NCBI RefSeq assembly: GCF_007970185.1
Contig: NZ_CP042431.1
Span: 1,302,001 to 1,366,000, forward strand
Length of the DNA stretch: 64,000 nucleotides
Source: Pseudobacter ginsenosidimutans
Lineage (GTDB): Bacteria > Bacteroidota > Bacteroidia > Chitinophagales > Chitinophagaceae
Direction of reading: 5' to 3'
The position numbers and the translations under genes were made by a program. Positions 1 to 8,304 of the stretch are shown here, one piece after another. A model generated the notes under the pieces. It was not told the origin of the DNA, ran no database searches, and saw nothing but the letters and a program-made list of their open reading frames with translations. The first letter of the stretch is position 1; the number at the start of each line of letters is the position of its first letter.

Positions 1-1347
1 TCCATCTGGCTGGCGGTTTATGGTGTTGGTATTGTGAACCTGAATCACGATATGAGTGTAAAGAATATTTACGCACTGCAACACGGCATCAATGACCTGG
101 GACTCTATAAGATCATGAAACTCTCAGACAGTTCATTGATTGCATCAAGCAATAATGGTATAACGGTATTAAATACCCGAAATGGGAAGGCTACCAACTA
201 TTTTGAGGAAGATGGATTGCAGTCGAGCAGTTTCGAAGAGACCAGTGGTTGCATTTCCGGTAATTATCTTTTCCTCGGCGGCTTTAATGGTTTCACCCGC
301 ATCGATCCGAAAAAATTTCTTACCAACAGCAAGCCACCCGCACTGTATTTTGCCAATGCCAATATACGTATGCCTGAAGCCGATACGGACTCGCTCAATA
401 TTTTTATGGAATCGCTTACAGTGCCCAGTGATGCTTCTCAGGTAACCATTGGGTTCTCTGCAGTGAATTACACGGGGCCGGAGAAAGTCCGTTATCAATA
501 CAAGCTGTTGCCGGTGAGCAATCAATGGGAAAGCAGTGGCCACGAGCCATTCCTGAACCTGGTGGGCATTGGTCCCGGCTCATATACCTTGCTGGTACGC
601 GCTTCCAATGAAGACGGGGTCTGGTCAGAACCGATCAGAATGACATTGCATTTCCAACCAAAATGGTTCCAGACCTGGTGGTTCACTGTGCTCTGTATTG
701 CAGTGGCGCTGGGCATCATCCTGCTGCTGGTTCGTATGCGCCTCCACCAGTTGTCCAGGGAGGAAGCCATCAGAAGAAAATTATCCAACGATCTGCATGA
801 CGACCTCGGCAGCACGCTCAACAGCGTGAAAGTACATGCCAACCTCGCCATGATGGATCCCGGCAATACCACTTATCTTCAACGCATCAAGGAAGGCACA
901 CAGCAGGCTATCGTTAGCACCCGCGACCTGATCTGGGTTTTGGACGATAAGAAAGATACTGTTGATCATCTCATCAGCAGGGTAATGCAATTTGCGGAGC
1001 CGCTCTGCGATGCCCAGGGCATTACGCTCACCAGGAACATCAGCACCGATGCCTGGAGCCACAAGCTGGGAAAGGAAGAGAAAAGGAACCTTTACATGAT
1101 CCTGAAAGAATCCATTAATAACAGTGTGAAATATGCCCATTGCCGGAATATCCTGCTGGAGATACTGAAGGAAGGAAAGCGACTGCATATTTCCGTTAGT
1201 GATGATGGCTCCGGCTTCAACCAGGATACCGTTACACCAGGCAACGGCACCACCAATATTTACTCCAGGGCCAAAGATGCGGGCTACCAGGCAATGATCC
1301 GTACGTCGCCCGGCAAAGGCACAACAGTCCAGTTGACAGCCACCTGA
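1..1347 (+). CDS. Two-component sensor histidine kinase, HisKA_3 type, 5' end outside window
   Basis: The reading frame is open from base 1, so the start lies upstream and only the C-terminal part is seen. In order it shows the end of a beta-propeller sensor, a Y_Y_Y domain (about bases 430-650), one membrane helix (about 670-735), a HisKA_3 dimerisation helix and an HATPase domain. The phosphoacceptor is the His of LHDDLGS, codon 796-798. The N box (KESINNSVKYAH) and the DDGSGF motif are intact, so the kinase should be active. It ends 3 bases from the stop of a convergent NarL-type regulator, its most likely partner. An in-frame GTG at 34 is not taken as the start because sensor-like sequence continues upstream of it. 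Confidence 0.88.
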   Translation, partial: SIWLAVYGVGIVNLNHDMSVKNIYALQHGINDLGLYKIMKLSDSSLIASSNNGITVLNTRNGKATNYFEEDGLQSSSFEETSGCISGNYLFLGGFNGFTRIDPKKFLTNSKPPALYFANANIRMPEADTDSLNIFMESLTVPSDASQVTIGFSAVNYTGPEKVRYQYKLLPVSNQWESSGHEPFLNLVGIGPGSYTLLVRASNEDGVWSEPIRMTLHFQPKWFQTWWFTVLCIAVALGIILLLVRMRLHQLSREEAIRRKLSNDLHDDLGSTLNSVKVHANLAMMDPGNTTYLQRIKEGTQQAIVSTRDLIWVLDDKKDTVDHLISRVMQFAEPLCDAQGITLTRNISTDAWSHKLGKEEKRNLYMILKESINNSVKYAHCRNILLEILKEGKRLHISVSDDGSGFNQDTVTPGNGTTNIYSRAKDAGYQAMIRTSPGKGTTVQLTAT

Positions 1348-1350
1348 TAT

Positions 1351-2004
1351 TTACACATGTACGATGCCATGCTTGATGGCATAGATGGCAAGTCCCACAC
1401 GCGTTTTGATCTTCAGCTTATCGAATAATGAATCCCTGTAACCATCGATGGTGCGCGGACTGAGATGCATTTTATCTGCGATCTCCTTGTAGGTCATTTC
1501 GGAACAGGAAAGTTTGAGGAATTCCATTTCCCGCTCGTTCAGATTGAGCACTTTGCGGGTAGTTCCTTCTTCATCCGAAGAGTTGATGGTATGGAGCAGT
1601 TTACCGGTGATCATTTCGGTATAGTAGAATCCTTTGGTCAGCACAGCTTCGATGGCCGATTTGAGTTCGGGTGTATCGGAGTCTTTGAGGATATAACCCC
1701 TGGCGCCATTTTTCAACATCCGGATAATGGCCGCTTCATCATCATACATACTTAAAGCCAGTACCTTGATCTCAGGAAAATGTTGTTTCATGTAAGCGGC
1801 GGTTTCATAACCGTCCATCACCGGCATATTGATATCCATGAGCACAACTTCAGGATGAGGACCGTCCTGAAGTTTCGAGATAAAATCTTTTCCGTCGTTG
1901 GCTTCGATCACTACCTGGTGGCCGATATTTTTCACGAGGGCCGCCAGTCCGTTGCGAAGGAGAACGTGATCGTCTACCAGGCCGACTGTGATATTTGTTG
2001 TCAT
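1351..2004 (-). CDS. NarL/LuxR-family response regulator
   Basis: 217-residue DNA-binding response regulator. The receiver domain has the acidic pair D11/D12, phosphoacceptor D57 in VLMDINMP, and a conserved Lys in GYILKDSD. The C-terminal LuxR-type helix-turn-helix (about residues 150-210) includes EMTYKEIADKMHLSPRTID. All receiver residues needed for phosphorylation are present. It lies 9 bases downstream of a kinase-like gene that lacks catalytic residues, and is convergent with an intact HisKA_3 kinase. The kinase that phosphorylates it is therefore probably the plus-strand one, which is inference. Confidence 0.92.
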   Translation of the reverse strand: MTTNITVGLVDDHVLLRNGLAALVKNIGHQVVIEANDGKDFISKLQDGPHPEVVLMDINMPVMDGYETAAYMKQHFPEIKVLALSMYDDEAAIIRMLKNGARGYILKDSDTPELKSAIEAVLTKGFYYTEMITGKLLHTINSSDEEGTTRKVLNLNEREMEFLKLSCSEMTYKEIADKMHLSPRTIDGYRDSLFDKLKIKTRVGLAIYAIKHGIVHV

Positions 2005-2013
2005 ACAAGAAAA

Positions 2014-2691
2014 TTAACGGGTCAAGGGAAGGGTCAGGAAAATCACCAGTTCACCATCGGGTGTGCCATAGAACTGAAGGTCTGCATTAATCATTTCGGC
2101 CCTGATCCGCATTTGCCGGGCTCCGGGCAGGACCTCCTGCACAATGCCGGGCTGCACGGAATGCAGGAGCGGGCTGTTGCTGAGCAGGAACCTGACATCA
2201 TTTTCGCGCAGATCAGCTCCGGCGAGAATGGGCCTGGATGCGCTCACTTCCATGAATACAGCCAGGAGTTCCTGCAACAATCTGAAAGCGATCAGTTCGC
2301 TGGCAATGTCGAATCTATCGATTTTTTCATTGACGGAAAATTCAATCTTCCTGTTATGGATACGACCCAGCGTTTCCATTTCATGGGTCAGGGCATAGAT
2401 CAAACCTTTTTCCCTGATCTCGGCAATGGTCACAGGTTTGGCAACCTGTCTGAGGTCTTGAATAGCTTGTCCTACCAGCATTTTGGAGGATGCCAGCGTA
2501 TAGCTCAGGTGCTCATTCTCTTTCGGTATCTGGGAACTCAGTTGAAGTTTGGCCAGGCTCAATACCTGACCCACATTGTCAAATATTTCAGCCCTGATCA
2601 TTTCCAGCTCACGCTCCTGAATTTCAAGCTGAACGCGAAGCAGTTCTTCTTCCAACCGGTTACCGTGTTGTTCATATCCGGATTGCATCAT
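2014..2691 (-). CDS. Degenerate histidine-kinase-like protein, phosphoacceptor His replaced by Phe
   Basis: About 225 residues, resembling the cytoplasmic NarX/LiaS-type kinases that usually precede NarL regulators in Bacteroidota. The H-box position reads EIFDNVGQVLSLAKLQL, where active relatives have EIHDNIGQ. The Phe codon is at 2581-2583 and differs from a His codon at two bases. The N-box Asn is missing (RLLQELLAVFMEVSASR), the DxGxG motif is replaced by SNSPLLHS, and the GLGL loop by VLPGARQM, yet the last strand still reads FLTLPL. So the fold seems kept and the catalysis lost. The frame is open up to an ATG at 2775, but that extension does not look like protein, so the ATG ATG at 2691/2688 is preferred. 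Likely cotranscribed with the regulator 9 bases downstream. Its role is unknown; scaffold or modulator is inference. Confidence 0.8.
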   Translation of the reverse strand: MMQSGYEQHGNRLEEELLRVQLEIQERELEMIRAEIFDNVGQVLSLAKLQLSSQIPKENEHLSYTLASSKMLVGQAIQDLRQVAKPVTIAEIREKGLIYALTHEMETLGRIHNRKIEFSVNEKIDRFDIASELIAFRLLQELLAVFMEVSASRPILAGADLRENDVRFLLSNSPLLHSVQPGIVQEVLPGARQMRIRAEMINADLQFYGTPDGELVIFLTLPLTR

Positions 2692-2791
2692 TTTCGTTTT
2701 TACCTGGCGGAACCGGGTTACTGGTCCGACAGCAACGTTAATATTTGATGAACAGATGTGAACCGGGAAAAACACGGTAATTCAGGCAGGG

Positions 2792-3688
2792 TTATTTCAC
2801 CGGATCGGTATCGATCCAGAGCTTGCGGTACTCTTCCTTCCAGTCGTGTTTCCAGCGACGATGGCTCCAGAGCCACATTTCAGGATGTTTGCGGATGGAT
2901 TCTTCCAGGAATCGTATATACCTGCGGGTAAGTTCGCCTTCAGGCAGCTCATGGGGATTTTCAGAGCCTACCTCCAGCCGCACACGGTAGCGGCCCCTGC
3001 TGGTCTTGTAGATATCTGCAAATACAACGGGAATATTGCCTACACGGGCGCCACTTTCAGGGCCTTTTACAAATGGCGTTGGCCTTCCGAAGAAATTGAG
3101 CCAGAAAGCTCTTTCAGGACTCCCCGGCGCCTGGTCTGCCACCAGCGCCAGCATATACTGGCTGTGACGATATTGTACGATAGCATTTCGCATGTTGGTG
3201 GCCGGTAGCATAACAGATCCCGTGCGTGTACGCAGCTTCATGAACAGGCGGTCCATTGCCTTATTCTTGATAGGCATGTACACCACCAGAAATTCATAAT
3301 CAGTATGCATCGGCATGAACGCATTGGCCAGTTCCCAGTTGAAGTTATGCCCCAGGTGCAATTGAACCTTGCGGCCTTCTGCATAGAGTTTTTTGAAAGG
3401 ATCACTGTCCAGTTGAAACCTTTTATTGATCCATTCGGGAGATGCTGAAATCAGCTTGATGGTTTCTATGAAATTATCCACGAAGTTGTGATAGAACTTC
3501 CTGGCGATCTTTTTTCTTTCCGCCAGTGATTTTTCAGGAAACGCAATGGCGATATTCTCCATGATCACTTTCCTTCTGTAACCGAGCACCACAAATACCA
3601 ATACGGCGAGTATATCCGAGATGATATACAGGAACCACATTGGCAACAAAGACATCAAATAGAATATTCCGTAAACGATATAATACAT
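2792..3688 (-). CDS. LpxL/HtrB-family lipid A acyltransferase
   Basis: 298-residue inner-membrane acyltransferase of the Kdo2-lipid IVA lauroyl/myristoyltransferase family, which adds secondary acyl chains to lipid A. An N-terminal hydrophobic helix (about residues 5-35) anchors it. The catalytic HX4E motif is GHNFNWEL, with H114 and E119. The later block VADQAPGSPERAFWLNFFGRP fits the family. Its start lies only 6 bases after the stop of the upstream AmgK-RapZ-like gene, which suggests translational coupling. The acyl chain and exact position modified cannot be told from sequence. Confidence 0.88.
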   Translation of the reverse strand: MYYIVYGIFYLMSLLPMWFLYIISDILAVLVFVVLGYRRKVIMENIAIAFPEKSLAERKKIARKFYHNFVDNFIETIKLISASPEWINKRFQLDSDPFKKLYAEGRKVQLHLGHNFNWELANAFMPMHTDYEFLVVYMPIKNKAMDRLFMKLRTRTGSVMLPATNMRNAIVQYRHSQYMLALVADQAPGSPERAFWLNFFGRPTPFVKGPESGARVGNIPVVFADIYKTSRGRYRVRLEVGSENPHELPEGELTRRYIRFLEESIRKHPEMWLWSHRRWKHDWKEEYRKLWIDTDPVK

Positions 3689-3694
3689 GGCTCA

Positions 3695-5149
3695 CTAGTA
3701 CTTGTTATTCACCCAATTCTTTGCTTCCTGTTCCACATGCTGCAGAACAACCGGTACTTTGTATTTGTTGCGAAGATGCCTGGCCAGCGCATCGGCTGCA
3801 TACACGCTGCGGTGCTGGCCTCCGGTACAACCGAAACTGATCACGAGGCTCTCAAACCCGCGCTTCATATAGTCTTCAACGGTGATGTCCACCACATCGA
3901 ATACGCTGTTGAGGAATTCAGGCATCCTGGTTTGTTGTTCCAGGTAATCCTTCACTTCCTTATCCCTTCCGGTGAGTACTTTGAATTCTTCCTGTCTGCC
4001 GGGATTGAGGATACCCCTGCAATCGAACACAAATCCACCGCCATTACCGGAATCATCTGTCGGGATGCCTTTACGGAAAGAGAAACTGTTCACCCTGATG
4101 GTGAGTGGCGTTTCCGGTGTGGCAGTAAGTGGTGTGAATCTTTCGAGGATCTCATCGCTCACGCAGATGTCCAGCACTTTCCTGAACTCAGGCACAGCAA
4201 TGCCGAGGCTTTGATTATCGATGAACCAACGGAGATTGTTAAGCGCCTGCGGAATACTGGTCAGGAACTGCGCCTTTCTTTCGAAGAGGCCGCGAAAGCC
4301 GTAAGCGCCCAGTACCTGCAGCAGGCGGATGAGTACATAACCATTGTACTGGCTTTTGAAGATAGCGCGGTCCACCGGCTGCCCGATGGTTTGCTCGAAT
4401 GAATCGATATAATCATTGAGCAGGCGTTCTTTCCAGTTGTCAGGAAGATTGGCCCTTGCCTGCCAGATCATGCTGGCGGCATCGTATTGCGGAGCGCCGC
4501 GCATACCGCCCTGGTAATCGATGAAAAATACATTGCCGCTTTCCCTGATGAGGATATTCCTGCTCTGGAAATCGCGGAACATGAAATATTTGTATTCCGT
4601 ATGAGTAAGATAAGTGCTGAGCGCTTCGAAGTCGTCGATCAGTTTTTGTTTGTCGTACGGTTTACGAAGTGCATCCAGAAAATAATATTTGAAGTACAGG
4701 AGATCGGCCATGATCGCTTGTTTGCCGAATTCCTGGTTGGTGAGGCAACGGGTGTAGTCGAGGCCTTCATGTCCTTTCACCTGCAATTGCGCCAGTGAGT
4801 GAAGACTTTGTTTGAACAGGGCGTACACATTGTCTGTGAGCCCTTCCTCTTCCAGTTTGTTGAGCAGGCTGATATCACCCAGGTCTTCCTGGAGATAAAT
4901 GGTTCTTTCCTCATTCCAGCCGATCAGGGCAGGAACGGGCAGCGCCTTTTCACGGAAATGTTCCGAGAAGTACATGAAAGTGTCGTTCTCAGGAATATTG
5001 TTACCATAAGTGGCGATGCAGGTGCCGCCTTTCAGGTGCAGTCTGAAATACCGGCGGTCTGAACCGGATTGGGGCAACACTTCTATATCCAGCGGGGCTT
5101 CGCCCATCGAGATACAGAGGTCTCTTATTGCGTCTATTACAGCGATCAT
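3695..5149 (-). CDS. AmgK-like sugar phosphotransferase fused to a RapZ C-terminal domain
   Basis: 484 residues in two parts. Residues 1 to about 345 form an aminoglycoside-phosphotransferase-type kinase. The catalytic loop is FRDFQSRN (191-198), with D193 as probable base and N198 and D211 as metal ligands. The usual His of HRD is Phe. Residues about 351-475 match the C-terminal domain of RapZ, including FVFDCRG (373-379), TGRDKEV and GCTGGQHRSV (440-449). In Enterobacteria that domain binds glucosamine-6-phosphate and RNA. A MurU-like nucleotidyltransferase lies 64 bases upstream. AmgK plus MurU form the anomeric MurNAc/GlcNAc recycling route known from Pseudomonas, so a cell-wall sugar kinase is the best guess. 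No RapZ N-terminal P-loop domain is present. Confidence 0.85.
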   Translation of the reverse strand: MIAVIDAIRDLCISMGEAPLDIEVLPQSGSDRRYFRLHLKGGTCIATYGNNIPENDTFMYFSEHFREKALPVPALIGWNEERTIYLQEDLGDISLLNKLEEEGLTDNVYALFKQSLHSLAQLQVKGHEGLDYTRCLTNQEFGKQAIMADLLYFKYYFLDALRKPYDKQKLIDDFEALSTYLTHTEYKYFMFRDFQSRNILIRESGNVFFIDYQGGMRGAPQYDAASMIWQARANLPDNWKERLLNDYIDSFEQTIGQPVDRAIFKSQYNGYVLIRLLQVLGAYGFRGLFERKAQFLTSIPQALNNLRWFIDNQSLGIAVPEFRKVLDICVSDEILERFTPLTATPETPLTIRVNSFSFRKGIPTDDSGNGGGFVFDCRGILNPGRQEEFKVLTGRDKEVKDYLEQQTRMPEFLNSVFDVVDITVEDYMKRGFESLVISFGCTGGQHRSVYAADALARHLRNKYKVPVVLQHVEQEAKNWVNNKY

Positions 5150-5213
5150 AATTTACTTACAGGAATAGCGGCCAAAAATACTGAAAATAGGGATGCCAGC
5201 GCATCGGCTATTC

Positions 5214-5957
5214 TCAGGGAAACAGTTGTTCTGCTTTAGCTACGGAATCGGGCTTTCCCACATCTATGAACCTGGATCCGCTATGGTCGAAAGCGCGGAT
5301 GGGTTGGGTTTTGGCCAGTTGCAGGTATAGGTCCACCATCGAGAATTTGCCTTCCTGGCGGATCATGGGCAGCATGGCCGGATCGATCACATGGATACCG
5401 CTGAATGCTTTCTGAACATAGGTAGAGGCGGCACGGCTGATCTTCTCCTCACCGGTAGTAACGTTGCGCCATCCTGCCAGCGTATCATATTCATCGAATA
5501 AAAAATATCGGGAGGTGGTCCGGTCAGACACAGCCAGCGTTGCAAGGGGTTGGGCAGTTTGATGATCACTTAACATGGCGCCAAGATCCAGATCGGTGAG
5601 GATATCAACATTGATGATCACAACAGGGCCTTCAGTCTTACTGAAAAAATGTGCGGCTTTCTTCAGGCCGCCGCCTGTTTCAAGCACGGCATCGGTTTCA
5701 TCACTGATGGAAATATCGCTTCCCCATCCTTTGTTTTCATTCACTGCCTGAATGATCTGATCAGCAAAATGATGCACGTTCACCACAACATTACTGATGC
5801 CGTAGTGTTGGAGGTATTCGATATTCCGTTGCAACAGGGATTTGCCATTGATCACGGCCAATGCCTTGGGATGCAGGTCCGTCCAGGGTTTGAAGCGGGT
5901 GCCCAGGCCGGCGGCAAAGATCATGGCTGATGGTTGTTGCATTATTCTCGAATTCAA
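5214..5957 (-). CDS. MurU-like sugar-1-phosphate nucleotidyltransferase
   Basis: 247-residue NTP_transferase-family enzyme. The nucleotide-binding signature is GLGTRFKPWTDLHPKAL near the N-terminus, followed by GKSLLQRNIEYL. INVDILTDLD holds the metal-binding Asp. Size and motifs fit MurU (MurNAc-1-phosphate uridylyltransferase) and the related mannose-1-phosphate guanylyltransferases. Pairing with an AmgK-like kinase favours MurU, giving UDP-MurNAc from recycled wall sugar without de novo synthesis. The substrate is inference. It starts 24 bases after nadB ends; Met codons at residues 6 and 12 are alternative starts. Confidence 0.8.
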   Translation of the reverse strand: MNSRIMQQPSAMIFAAGLGTRFKPWTDLHPKALAVINGKSLLQRNIEYLQHYGISNVVVNVHHFADQIIQAVNENKGWGSDISISDETDAVLETGGGLKKAAHFFSKTEGPVVIINVDILTDLDLGAMLSDHQTAQPLATLAVSDRTTSRYFLFDEYDTLAGWRNVTTGEEKISRAASTYVQKAFSGIHVIDPAMLPMIRQEGKFSMVDLYLQLAKTQPIRAFDHSGSRFIDVGKPDSVAKAEQLFP

Positions 5958-5981
5958 AATTACTTAGTGTGTTGGTTATCG

Positions 5982-7580
5982 TTATAAAACTATATTCTGC
6001 ACCAGCCTGCTCTTGGCAGGATAGTCGGTATTGTAATGCAAGCCACGGCTCTCCTTCCTGAATTGCGCGCCCTTAACAATCAAATAGCTCGCCGTGATCA
6101 TATTGCGCAATTCGCAGAGCTGCGGAGAAACAGTAGTGGCCTGGTACAAAAGTTCTGTTTCTTCCCAGAGCAGGTCCAGTCTTTTCTGCGCTCTCTGCAA
6201 ACGTACATTGGTCCTTACGATACCCACATAATCACTCATCACCTGCTGTACTTCTTTCAGGCTTTGCGTAATAAGGATCATTTCCTTGGGATCGGTGGTG
6301 CCAGTGGCATTCCATTCCGGCACAGGAGGAAAATCGTTTACTGATCTGCGTTGCTGGGTACAATCCAGGAAGGCGCGATGCGCAAACACCATTGCCTCCA
6401 GCAGCGAGTTGCTGGCAAGACGATTGGCGCCATGCAATCCTGTACTGGCGCATTCTCCGGCTGCATAGAGATTACGGATGCTGGTTCTGGCCCACTCATT
6501 GGTTTTGATACCGCCGCAGCTGTAATGTGCTGCGGGCGCCACGGGGATCATATCTTTCGTTACATCGATACCAATGGATTTGCATTTCTCATAAATGTTC
6601 GGGAAATGCTCTACGAATTTCTCCAGCGGTATATGTCTAACGTCCAGGTATACATGTTCTGTACCGGTGATCTTCATTTCACTATCGATGGCGCGCGCCA
6701 CGATATCGCGGGGAGCGAGATCTTTTCTTTCATCGTATCGCTCCATGAACGCTTCCCCTTTTTTGTTGCGGAGAATGCCACCATCACCGCGGACGGCTTC
6801 TGTGATGAGGAATGATTGTCCGCGTACACCCGGCTCATACAAAGCGGTGGGATGGAACTGGATGAACTCCATATTCTCGATCCTTCCCTTGGCACGGTAC
6901 ACCATTGCCACGCCATCGCCAGTTGCGATATTGGGGTTGGTAGTGGAACGGTATACCTGTCCATTACCGCCGGTTGCGAGTAAAGTAGTTCCTGCGAGAA
7001 TAGTTTCGATCTCATTCGTTTTGAGATTGAGCACATACACGCCGTAACAATCGATATCGGGAGTGGATTTGGTAACGAGGTAACCAAGATGGTGCTGTGT
7101 AATGAGGTCCAGTACAAAGCAATGTTTGATGATCTCGATATTGGGATGTGCGGCCACTGCTTCCAGCATGGCGCGTTCGATCTCTTTTCCGGTAACATCT
7201 TTGTGATGCAGGATGCGGAATTCACCATGACCGCCTTCCTTGCCGAGTTTGTAATCACCATCTGCTTCCTTATCAAACTGTGCGCCCCATTCGATCAGTT
7301 CCTGGATCCGGTCTACCCCTTCCTTCACTACGATCTCTACCACAGCTTTATTGCAGAGGCCGTCTCCGGCAATCAGGGTATCCTCGATATGTTTGTCGAA
7401 GCTGTCGCGCTCGAAATCTGTAACACCGGCGATGCCGCCTTGTGCATACTTGGTATTGGTTTCATCGGCGGCAGTCTTGGTGATCACCGTCACTTTCTGG
7501 TCCGGGTATTTCTTGGCTGCCTTGAGAGCGAAGGTGAGCCCTGCAATTCCGGAGCCTATCACTAAAAAATCAGTTTGCAT
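5982..7580 (-). CDS. nadB: L-aspartate oxidase
   Basis: 532-residue FAD enzyme that oxidises L-aspartate to iminoaspartate, the first step of de novo NAD synthesis. The FAD-binding motif FLVIGSGIAGLTFALKAA is at the N-terminus. Other family blocks are TKYAQGGIAGV, EAVRGDGGIL, HYSCGGIKTNEWARTS and the second FAD contact LYAAGECASTGLHGANRLASN. The length is normal for NadB, and the C-terminal helical region after about residue 430 separates it from short succinate dehydrogenase subunits. nadA and nadC are not in the window. Confidence 0.95.
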   Translation of the reverse strand: MQTDFLVIGSGIAGLTFALKAAKKYPDQKVTVITKTAADETNTKYAQGGIAGVTDFERDSFDKHIEDTLIAGDGLCNKAVVEIVVKEGVDRIQELIEWGAQFDKEADGDYKLGKEGGHGEFRILHHKDVTGKEIERAMLEAVAAHPNIEIIKHCFVLDLITQHHLGYLVTKSTPDIDCYGVYVLNLKTNEIETILAGTTLLATGGNGQVYRSTTNPNIATGDGVAMVYRAKGRIENMEFIQFHPTALYEPGVRGQSFLITEAVRGDGGILRNKKGEAFMERYDERKDLAPRDIVARAIDSEMKITGTEHVYLDVRHIPLEKFVEHFPNIYEKCKSIGIDVTKDMIPVAPAAHYSCGGIKTNEWARTSIRNLYAAGECASTGLHGANRLASNSLLEAMVFAHRAFLDCTQQRRSVNDFPPVPEWNATGTTDPKEMILITQSLKEVQQVMSDYVGIVRTNVRLQRAQKRLDLLWEETELLYQATTVSPQLCELRNMITASYLIVKGAQFRKESRGLHYNTDYPAKSRLVQNIVL

Positions 7581-7604
7581 ACTATTTCAATTCGGGCGGT
7601 AAAA

Positions 7605-8294
7605 TTAGGAGTTATTGCGGGATTGCAGATATTTCCTGCTTCCCGTAACCAGTAACAGTTGTGCCAGGCAATAGGTTGTCATCACCAGGAGCGGGGCGGC
7701 CTTGAAAGGGCTGTAAAATTTATCCAGGGCCAGCAGGCTGTCTGAGATCACAAAGAGCATTGCACCGGTAACACAGAATGCGCCGGCCAGTTGTGCCGGG
7801 AAATGAAAAGCATGAATGGCAGTAAGCAGCATGGCGCCTAACACTGATGCATACACCAGCACAGGAACTTTCAGAGAGCCGGTTCCGGGTTTCAGGATAT
7901 AGAACAGGATGCCAACATACACCAGCACCAGGAAAACCACCAATGGGTTCCATGGTCTGCCGGGCCTGTTTTGTTTTTTCACCCTGGTAAAAAAGAGGAG
8001 ATAAAATATATGGGCGATGAGAAAGCTCACCAGGCCTCCTATAAAAAAGTATTCGCTTTCGGAAGTGAAGAGCAGTAACGTATCGCCGCCCCAGGAGAAG
8101 ATCAGCGCCCAGATAACGAGCATCCTTCCGCGCTTGTCCTGGATATAGTAAGCCGCAAACCAGCCCAGCAGTAACAGCATGAGCAAAGGTTTGGTCACAT
8201 AGCGCATGCTGGTCCATCCGAAGTAGACGGCTAACAGGTCTGCCATCACGTCCAGCAGGAAAAGGTAGAGCCAACGTTTGTTGGCGGATTTCAT
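7605..8294 (-). CDS. Lysoplasmalogenase, YhhN family membrane protein
   Basis: About 229 residues, almost entirely hydrophobic helices (seven or eight). Family-like blocks are LIFSWGGDTLLLF, GLVSFLIAHIFYLLFF and GAMLFVISDSLLAL, which carry the conserved Asp residues of the YhhN family. Members hydrolyse the vinyl-ether bond of lysoplasmalogens; whether this one does is untested. The ATG at 8294 is preferred over 8348 because the longer form would overlap the upstream lipoprotein gene and add non-membrane residues. Confidence 0.85.
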   Translation of the reverse strand: MKSANKRWLYLFLLDVMADLLAVYFGWTSMRYVTKPLLMLLLLGWFAAYYIQDKRGRMLVIWALIFSWGGDTLLLFTSESEYFFIGGLVSFLIAHIFYLLFFTRVKKQNRPGRPWNPLVVFLVLVYVGILFYILKPGTGSLKVPVLVYASVLGAMLLTAIHAFHFPAQLAGAFCVTGAMLFVISDSLLALDKFYSPFKAAPLLVMTTYCLAQLLLVTGSRKYLQSRNNS

Positions 8295-8304
8295 CGAGAA
8301 CTGA

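Noticed and set aside
1780-2748. A 322-codon open frame on the plus strand
   Set aside because: Lies antisense to the kinase-like gene and the start of the regulator; its translation is His/Phe-rich with no family features, as expected for an antisense shadow.
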